Origin: Bacteroides sp.
GTDB lineage: Bacteria; Bacteroidota; Bacteroidia; Bacteroidales; Muribaculaceae
Assembly (NCBI GenBank): GCA_014802445.1
Contig: JAAVCF010000010.1
Span: forward strand, 1-64,000
Length of the DNA: 64,000 bases
Direction: 5' to 3'
Shown: positions 59,201 through 64,000 of the stretch, one piece after another
How positions within the stretch are numbered: position 1 is the stretch's first letter
Layout of the letters: each line of letters opens with the position of its first letter
The notes under the pieces: model-generated
What the model saw: only the letters and a program-made list of their open reading frames with translations
Told to the model about the DNA's origin: nothing
The model's database searches: none
Translations under genes and position numbers: made by a program

Positions 59201-61138
59201 TCAGGCGTCGATGTTGGCGTAGCTGGCGTTGGCTTCAATGAAGTCGCGGCGGGGGGCCACTTCCTCGCCCATGAGCATCGAGAAGATGCGCTCGGCTTCA
59301 ATGCCGTCGCTGATGGTCACTTGCTTGAGAAGGCGCTGGTTGGGATCCATGGTGGTGTCACGGAGTTCCTCGGCGCTCATCTCGCCAAGACCTTTATAGC
59401 GCTGAACCTTGGTGTTGTTGCCGTAGCGGCTTATAAACTGCTGCACTTGCTGCTCGGTCCAGCAATACTCCTCGGCCTTGCCGCGGTTGGCGGTGCACTT
59501 GTAGAGCGGGGGTGTGGCCAGATAGAGGTAGCCTTTCTCGATGATGGGGCGCATGCGGCGGAAGAAGAAGGTCATCAGCAGGGTGTCGATGTGTGAACCA
59601 TCGACGTCGGCATCGGTCATGATGATGATCTTGTGATAGGCGAGCTTGGAGATGTTGACCTCCTGAGGGTCCTCGGGGGTGCCGATGGTCACGCGCATGG
59701 CCTGGAAGAGGTTGCGGATTTCCTGGTTGTCGAAAATCTTGTGTTCCATGGCTTTCTCCACATTGAGGATTTTGCCTCGGATGGGGAGTACGGCCTGGAT
59801 GCGGCGGTCACGGCCCTGCTTGGCCGTTCCGCCTGCCGAGTCACCCTCGACAATGAAGAGTTCGCAGTCCTCGGCAGTGCGGCTGGAGCAGTCGCTGAGC
59901 TTGCCGGGGAGGCCGCCGCCGTAAAGCGGGGTCTTGCGCTGAACCTTGGTGCGGGCGTCGTAGGCGGCTTTGCGGGCCTTGGCGGCCACAATCACCTTCT
60001 CCACAATCACCTTGGCTTCGCGGGGATGCTCTTCAAGATAGTTGCCCAGGGCCTCGCTCACTGCGGTCTGCACGGCGCCGATGGCTTCGTTGTTGCCGAG
60101 TTTGGTCTTGGTCTGGCCCTCAAACTGGGGCTCCATGATTTTCACGGAGATAACGGCGGTGAGGCCTTCGGTGAAGTCGTTGGCGTTAACTTCCACCTTC
60201 TCCTTCTCAAACATCTTGTGCTCTTCGCCGTATTTCTTCATCGTCATCGTCAGGCCGCGGCGGAAGCCGGTCTGGTGTGTGCCGCCTTCGATGGTGTGGA
60301 TGTTGTTGACGTAGGAGCGGATGTTTTCGGCGTTGTAGGAGGTGTTGTAGGTCAGGGCCACTTCCACGGGGATGCCGTTGCGCTCGGTGTTGAGGTGAAT
60401 CACATCGTTGATGAGTGATTCCTTGTTGGAGTCAATGTATTCCACAAACTCGCGCAGGCCGTCCTTGGAGTAGAAGGTCTCGGTCAGGGGCTGGCCGTTT
60501 TCGTCGAGCTGACGCTTGTCGGTGAGCGTCAGGCGGATGCCGGCGTTGAGGAATGCAAGGTCGCGCAGGCGTGAAGCCAGCGTGTGGTAGTCATATTCGG
60601 TGACGGTGAAGATTGACCCGTCGGGCTTGAAGGTGATGGAGGTGCCGGTGTGGGTGCTGGTGCCTTCCACTCGCAGCTCCGTGGTGGGCTTGCCGCAGGA
60701 GTATTCCTGAACGTAGGTCTTGCCGTCGCGGTTCACCTCGGCGCGCAGATAGGTCGACAGGGCGTTGACGCAGCTCACGCCCACACCGTGCAGACCGCCT
60801 GACACCTTGTAGCTGTCCTTGTTAAACTTGCCGCCGGCGTGGAGCACCGTCAGAACCACCTCAAGGGCGCTCTTGTGTTCTTTCTCGTGCATGTCCACGG
60901 GGATGCCGCGGCCGTTGTCCACAACCGTGATGGAGTTGTCTTCGTTGATGGTCACATTGATTGTGTCGCAGTAACCTGCAAGGGCTTCGTCAATGGAGTT
61001 GTCCACAACCTCATACACCAGGTGGTGGAGACCTTTCTCACTGATGTCGCCGATATACATTGCCGGGCGCTTGCGCACGGCTTCAAGGCCTTCGAGCACC
61101 TGAATCGAACTCGCGCCGTATTCTTCGTTTTCTGCCAT
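59201..61138 (-). CDS. gyrB: DNA gyrase subunit B
   Basis: This is the ATPase subunit of gyrase. From ATG 61138 (MAENEEYGASSIQVLEGLEAV) it is 645 aa. It has the GHKL ATP site (VVDNGRGIPVD, GLHGVGVSCVNALS), the TOPRIM motifs EGDSAGGTAKQGRDR and DADVDGSHI, and a normal C-terminus. The track start at 61240 runs through the promoter (61210-61241) and is not used. The lack of the long insertion of some Gram-negative GyrB is normal for the phylum. Confidence 0.97.
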   Translation of the reverse strand: MAENEEYGASSIQVLEGLEAVRKRPAMYIGDISEKGLHHLVYEVVDNSIDEALAGYCDTINVTINEDNSITVVDNGRGIPVDMHEKEHKSALEVVLTVLHAGGKFNKDSYKVSGGLHGVGVSCVNALSTYLRAEVNRDGKTYVQEYSCGKPTTELRVEGTSTHTGTSITFKPDGSIFTVTEYDYHTLASRLRDLAFLNAGIRLTLTDKRQLDENGQPLTETFYSKDGLREFVEYIDSNKESLINDVIHLNTERNGIPVEVALTYNTSYNAENIRSYVNNIHTIEGGTHQTGFRRGLTMTMKKYGEEHKMFEKEKVEVNANDFTEGLTAVISVKIMEPQFEGQTKTKLGNNEAIGAVQTAVSEALGNYLEEHPREAKVIVEKVIVAAKARKAAYDARTKVQRKTPLYGGGLPGKLSDCSSRTAEDCELFIVEGDSAGGTAKQGRDRRIQAVLPIRGKILNVEKAMEHKIFDNQEIRNLFQAMRVTIGTPEDPQEVNISKLAYHKIIIMTDADVDGSHIDTLLMTFFFRRMRPIIEKGYLYLATPPLYKCTANRGKAEEYCWTEQQVQQFISRYGNNTKVQRYKGLGEMSAEELRDTTMDPNQRLLKQVTISDGIEAERIFSMLMGEEVAPRRDFIEANASYANIDA

Positions 61139-61209
61139 ATTTGGGGTAAAATAGTCTGTTGGATGGCGGCAAATCCTCATGCGCGCGGGCGCGCGGGCAT
61201 TTACCGCCT

Positions 61210-61241
61210 CAAAATTACAAAAAAAATGCCACGTGTGCAAA
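61210..61241 (-). promoter_or_regulatory. gyrB promoter
   Basis: Minus-strand TAATTTTG (61210-61217) and TTTG (61238-61241) are spaced by 20 bases. A leader of about 65-70 bases is predicted. Confidence 0.8.
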
Positions 61242-61322
61242 TCTGGGTTGCGCTCTGTGCTTCGGGAGCCTTTTTTGTCACAAAAGCCGCAGGATGTCCG
61301 CTTTTTGCCCTTTATGGGGCAT

Positions 61323-61330
61323 TACTTTTG
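61323..61330 (+). promoter_or_regulatory. Promoter core TACTTTTG of the DUF6291-like gene
   Basis: A TAnnTTTG core, 31 bases before the ATG. A TTTG (61304-61307) lies 15 bases upstream, closer than usual. Confidence 0.5.
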
Positions 61331-61360
61331 CTGCATAACCCGTAAAAACCACGTGTGCAT

Positions 61361-61789
61361 ATGAATTTCCCTTTCGCAAAATGGATGAGCGCTCTTGAGG
61401 TGCTCTCCGCTGCTGACCGTGCGCTGATCATCGGCGCTGTGTGTGACTATATCTATCTTGGCTATGATTGCCCTGAGTTGCCTCCGGCGCTGATGGCGTC
61501 GTTTAATCTTATCCGTGAAGAGGTGGATGCCATCTGCCTCAAGCGCAAGGCGGCGCTGAGGAAGCGCTTGGAGCGTCAGTGTGAGGCGCAGGTGATGCCC
61601 GCGCCTCCGGCGGCGGTGCCTGAGGTGCCTGAGGAGGCCGTGGTGATTGATGAGGTGGAGGAGGGGGCCGTAGCGGTGGAGCCGCCCGGGCGGGCGCCGG
61701 CGACGCGGCAAGCTGCCGGAAAGCCTCGCATCAGAAAGAAGATGGTCAGAGCGAGGCAATCAGCCAGGCCGTATAGCCCACGTAGCTGA
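61361..61789 (+). CDS. DUF6291-like small protein with low-complexity tail
   Basis: The 142-aa protein starts at ATG 61361 (MNFPFAKWMSALEVLS). Residues 1-70 follow the pattern of the DUF6291-type domain (L...DRALIIGAVCDYIYLGYDCPELPPALMASFNLIREEVD), seen mostly in phage and plasmid proteins. The second half is Glu/Val/Pro-rich, then basic (KPRIRKKMVRARQSARPYSPRS). It overlaps the antiporter gene tail to tail by 44 bases, so the last 14 codons are antisense to another protein. The function is unknown. Confidence 0.65.
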   Translation: MNFPFAKWMSALEVLSAADRALIIGAVCDYIYLGYDCPELPPALMASFNLIREEVDAICLKRKAALRKRLERQCEAQVMPAPPAAVPEVPEEAVVIDEVEEGAVAVEPPGRAPATRQAAGKPRIRKKMVRARQSARPYSPRS

Positions 61790-62732
61790 GAACCATCAGG
61801 GCCCCTTCCACGCGGGTGATGGTGCGCTCGCGGAAGAACCATCCGAACACCCAGAACATCACCGAGGCGCCGGTCATCACCAGGAGGTCAATGGTGCTTA
61901 TGCCGCCGAAGGGCAGCGGGGTGATGGTGGCGGCGGTGCCGAGTATGAGCAGTATGTTGAAGATGCATGAGCCTATCACATTGCCTATTGCCATGCCGTT
62001 TTCGCCTTTGCGGGCGGCCACTATGCTGGTAGCGAGCTCGGGGAGCGAGGTGCCTGCGGCCACAATGGTGAGGCCTATCACGGCGTCACTCACGCCCATG
62101 GCGCTGGCAAGGCCGGAGGCGCCGTCCACAAATTTGTCGCCGCCAAACACCAGTGCCGCCAGTCCGCCAACAATTCCGGCCGTTGCTTTCAGTGTGCCGC
62201 CGCGGCTCTTCTCGGCTGCCTGGAGGGCTGCGGGGTCAGCTTCAGCGGCGGTGGGTTGCGGTGTCCGGGCGGTGGCAAACATGTAGCGCAGGAAGAGTCC
62301 GAACATAATCAGGAGCAGTATGCCGTCCACGCGGGTCACGAGTCGCTCCGGAGCTCCGTCAAGGATGGTGCCGCACCCCATTGTCAGAAGCACAAGGGCG
62401 CTCACCGTCACCAGCGGAATCTCGGTGGTCATGACGCTGCGGGTGATGACAATTGGTTTCAGCATAGCCACTATACCTATGATTACCAGAATGTTGAAGA
62501 TGTTGCTGCCCACCACGTTGCCTATGGCCAACGGGGCGTTGCCGTCCACTGCTGAGATGATGCTGATGGCCAGCTCGGGCGCCGAGGTGCCCAGGGCCAC
62601 AATAGTGAGGCCGATTATGAGGTCGCTCACTCCCAGGCGTCGTGCCACGGCCGAGGCGCCGTCGGTGAGCCAGTTGGCGCCGAAAAGAATCAGTGCCAGT
62701 CCGCCAATGAGAAAAAGGATGTTGAGAATCAT
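61746..62732 (-). CDS. Calcium/sodium antiporter (CaCA family, YrbG-like)
   Basis: The 328-aa membrane protein has ten or eleven helices in two inverted repeats. Each alpha-repeat is visible: GTSAPELAISI with GNVVGSNIFNILVIIG, and GTSLPELATSI with GNVIGSCIFNILLILG. Such proteins exchange cytoplasmic calcium for sodium or protons. It starts three bases after the RseC-like gene, so both share a promoter. Confidence 0.93.
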   Translation of the reverse strand: MILNILFLIGGLALILFGANWLTDGASAVARRLGVSDLIIGLTIVALGTSAPELAISIISAVDGNAPLAIGNVVGSNIFNILVIIGIVAMLKPIVITRSVMTTEIPLVTVSALVLLTMGCGTILDGAPERLVTRVDGILLLIMFGLFLRYMFATARTPQPTAAEADPAALQAAEKSRGGTLKATAGIVGGLAALVFGGDKFVDGASGLASAMGVSDAVIGLTIVAAGTSLPELATSIVAARKGENGMAIGNVIGSCIFNILLILGTAATITPLPFGGISTIDLLVMTGASVMFWVFGWFFRERTITRVEGALMVLSYVGYTAWLIASL

Positions 62733-62735
62733 AGG

Positions 62736-63161
62736 TCAGTCTGTTTGCCGGATGGTCCAGCGGATGCTGCGTGAACGGCTCGGGCCGAAGCGCCACAGCA
62801 GCAGGTTATACACTCCGATGATGGCTATGGCGGCCATCACCACCACCCACCGCGGAAGCGATGAGCCGGCAAGTGGCAGGATGATGCCCAGGAAGATGCC
62901 GAATGACATCAGTATCGCCAGGGCTGTGGCTCCTGCCTGATTGCGCTCTTGCGCTGTGGCGGTGACGTTTGCGCCCTCGCGGAGCCCGCGCACACTGTCA
63001 ACGCTCACGGTCAGCTCCGAGTCGGCCCCCGCCTTGGAGCATAGCCCGGTCATGGTGCATGTGTCACACCGTTTCGGCGTGGTGTCGCTGAGCCGAAGGG
63101 TCACATCGTGACCGTCAATGCGCCTGATGGTGCCTGTGTGGGTGATGACTGATGAATCCAT
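62736..63161 (-). CDS. RseC/SoxR-reducing system family protein
   Basis: From ATG 63161 it is 141 aa. The N-terminal strand-rich part has four cysteines (CDTCTMTGLCSK plus an upstream position) and two membrane helices follow (about 75-95 and 100-118), as in RseC family proteins. In many Bacteroidales this gene leads the rnf operon. Here the next gene is the antiporter and no rnf gene is present. A TAATTTTG core lies 24 bases upstream of the ATG. Confidence 0.82.
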   Translation of the reverse strand: MDSSVITHTGTIRRIDGHDVTLRLSDTTPKRCDTCTMTGLCSKAGADSELTVSVDSVRGLREGANVTATAQERNQAGATALAILMSFGIFLGIILPLAGSSLPRWVVVMAAIAIIGVYNLLLWRFGPSRSRSIRWTIRQTD

Positions 63162-63184
63162 GCTAAGGGGGTGGAGATGTGTGG

Positions 63185-63192
63185 CAAAATTA
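63185..63192 (-). promoter_or_regulatory. Promoter core TAATTTTG of the RseC-antiporter pair
   Basis: A minus-strand TAnnTTTG core, 24 bases before the start codon. No -33 element at the right spacing is visible. Confidence 0.6.
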
Positions 63193-63335
63193 GTGAAAAT
63201 TATTGATTCCGGGCTACAGTCTTTATATAATAAATGTAGTGACATGCCCGGGCGGAAGGGCCTTCGTGACCGCGCCGGGCGGCATCTTAAACTTCAAAAG
63301 TGGCTGAAATCGTTTAATTTTGAATGTTTGCTTAG

Positions 63336-63364
63336 TTTGTTTCGGATAATATTTCTTATATTTG
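63336..63364 (+). promoter_or_regulatory. Promoter of secDF
   Basis: TATATTTG (63357-63364) with TTTG (63336-63339) 17 bases upstream, and a leader of about 50 bases. A second core, TAATTTTG, lies at 63315-63322. Confidence 0.6.
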
Positions 63365-63420
63365 CAAGCTGAAAAAATACCACGAAATTAATTTAACAAT
63401 CATTAAACATAAAAAACACA

Positions 63421-64000
63421 ATGCAAAGCAAAGGAACCTTGGGAAGCGTTGTAGCCGGCGTTATTGCCGTGTTCCTCGTGCTCATCTGCCTTTTCTACCT
63501 CTCGTTTACCTTCGTGGGTAACAAGTATGAGGATAAGGCCGAAGCGTATGCACAGGAGCAGGCTGCCAAACCCGGTGCGAATCCCGACACCTACCGTCTT
63601 GCCAAAAGCGAATATCTGAAGAATATCGCTAATGAAAAAGTTTGGCTCGGTTACACCTTTAATGAAGTACAGAAACTTGGAGTGGGTCTCGGCCTCGACC
63701 TCAAGGGTGGTATGAACGTCACCCTGCAGGTGTCAGTGCCTGACATTCTCCGCTCGATGGCTAACGCCGAGGGTAACCCCTATTTCGAGAAGGCTCTGGC
63801 CAACACTGACTCTGTGGCTCGTGCTAACCGCTCGGCCGACTATGTTGACCTCTTCCTGGAGCAGTACAAGGCGCTTGACCCCAACGGTGACCTCACCGTG
63901 CTCTTCAAGGACCAGGTGAACCGTGGCGACAGCTTTGACAAAGTGAAATCAGCTCTCCATCAGGAGGTGAAGGACCGCGTGAGCTCGTCAACCAATGTGC
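63421..64000 (+). CDS. secDF: Protein translocase SecDF, N-terminal part (cut by window end)
   Basis: ATG 63421 opens a frame that stays open to the end of the window (193 codons). It is absent from the ORF track because it has no stop here. A membrane helix (about residues 9-31) is followed by the SecD signature LGVGLGLDLKGGMNVTLQV (about 84-102) and then periplasmic sequence. In Bacteroidales SecD and SecF are fused in a protein of about 1000 aa, so most of it lies beyond the window. It assists protein export using the proton gradient. Confidence 0.93.
   Translation, partial: MQSKGTLGSVVAGVIAVFLVLICLFYLSFTFVGNKYEDKAEAYAQEQAAKPGANPDTYRLAKSEYLKNIANEKVWLGYTFNEVQKLGVGLGLDLKGGMNVTLQVSVPDILRSMANAEGNPYFEKALANTDSVARANRSADYVDLFLEQYKALDPNGDLTVLFKDQVNRGDSFDKVKSALHQEVKDRVSSSTNV

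Noticed and set aside
59633-60418. 261-aa plus-strand ORF opposite gyrB
   Set aside because: Gly/Leu/Val/His-rich shadow of gyrB without signal or domain.
61139-61240. Extended gyrB start
   Set aside because: The canonical promoter 61210-61241 lies in the extension, and family sequence begins at MAENEEYG.
61361-61789. Prophage remnant, based on the DUF6291-like domain
   Set aside because: No other phage gene, integrase or attachment site is near; the flanks are core genes (gyrB, antiporter).

Overview
The window is a stretch of chromosome from a GC-rich member of the Bacteroidales, most like Muribaculaceae. The sequence supports this in several ways. There are many Bacteroidetes-type promoter cores (TAnnTTTG, often with TTTG or TTG 19-20 bases upstream) and few Shine-Dalgarno sites. 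There is a PorV-type component of type IX secretion and a possible type IX cargo protein, a GldH lipoprotein, a GH57/glycogen-synthase/debranching operon, and a TolC-MFP-RND operon ending in a PII-like gene. The tRNAs lack an encoded CCA, and a CCA-adding enzyme is present. No phage, insertion sequence, integrase or CRISPR array was seen. The family-level assignment is inference from gene content.

Layout. 1-451: GC-rich palindromic intergenic repeats and a tRNA-Arg terminator. 455-3423: tRNA-Arg(CCT), then on the minus strand a polyferredoxin, thyA and folA. 3550-5466: M23 peptidase, ndk and xseB. 5480-9250: minus-strand operon of DEAD-box helicase, DUF3256 protein, xseA and xseB. 9303-16785: sulfatase-fold phosphoethanolamine transferase, M13 and M16 peptidases and a lipoprotein with an internal duplication. 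16899-21326 (plus): DUF177, rpmF, fabH, era and der. 21415-28899 (minus): TolC, MFP, RND pump, PII-like protein, a small membrane protein and a two-part ThrE-type transporter. 29055-33730 (minus): three-gene glycogen operon. 34036-39374 (plus): AAA ATPase, outer-membrane beta-barrel, a small conserved-looking ORF, aroB, two identical tRNA-Val genes and a secreted propeller-like protein. 39482-48163 (minus): coiled-coil protein, zapA, a probable 6S RNA, rny, a PSP1/RicT protein, gldH, an M24 peptidase, cca, porV and ispF. 48228-54447 (minus): surface-polysaccharide export genes (wza, wzc, wzx, and a wzy-like gene). 54720-56440 (plus): an MNT nucleotidyltransferase, a truncated HEPN remnant and a family 2 glycosyltransferase. 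56418-63161: folB, rnr, gyrB, a DUF6291-like protein, a Ca/Na antiporter and a RseC-like protein. 63421-end: start of secDF.

Most genes are core functions: folate and dTMP synthesis (folA, thyA, folB), DNA topology and repair (gyrB, xseAB), RNA turnover and ribosome biogenesis (rny, rnr, DEAD-box, era, der, rpmF), envelope and export. The points most worth a second look are: (1) a RicT-like PSP1 protein encoded directly after RNase Y, suggesting a Bacteroidetes counterpart of the Firmicutes Y-complex; (2) the PII-like protein closing an RND efflux operon; (3) four genes whose promoter core lies only 7-9 bases from the start codon, predicting leaderless mRNAs; (4) an MNT gene whose HEPN partner is cut to 26 codons; (5) short polybasic C-terminal tails on several unrelated proteins; (6) a polyferredoxin with an internal twin-arginine-like motif heading the thyA-folA operon. 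All functional calls are from reading the sequence; no database search was run.
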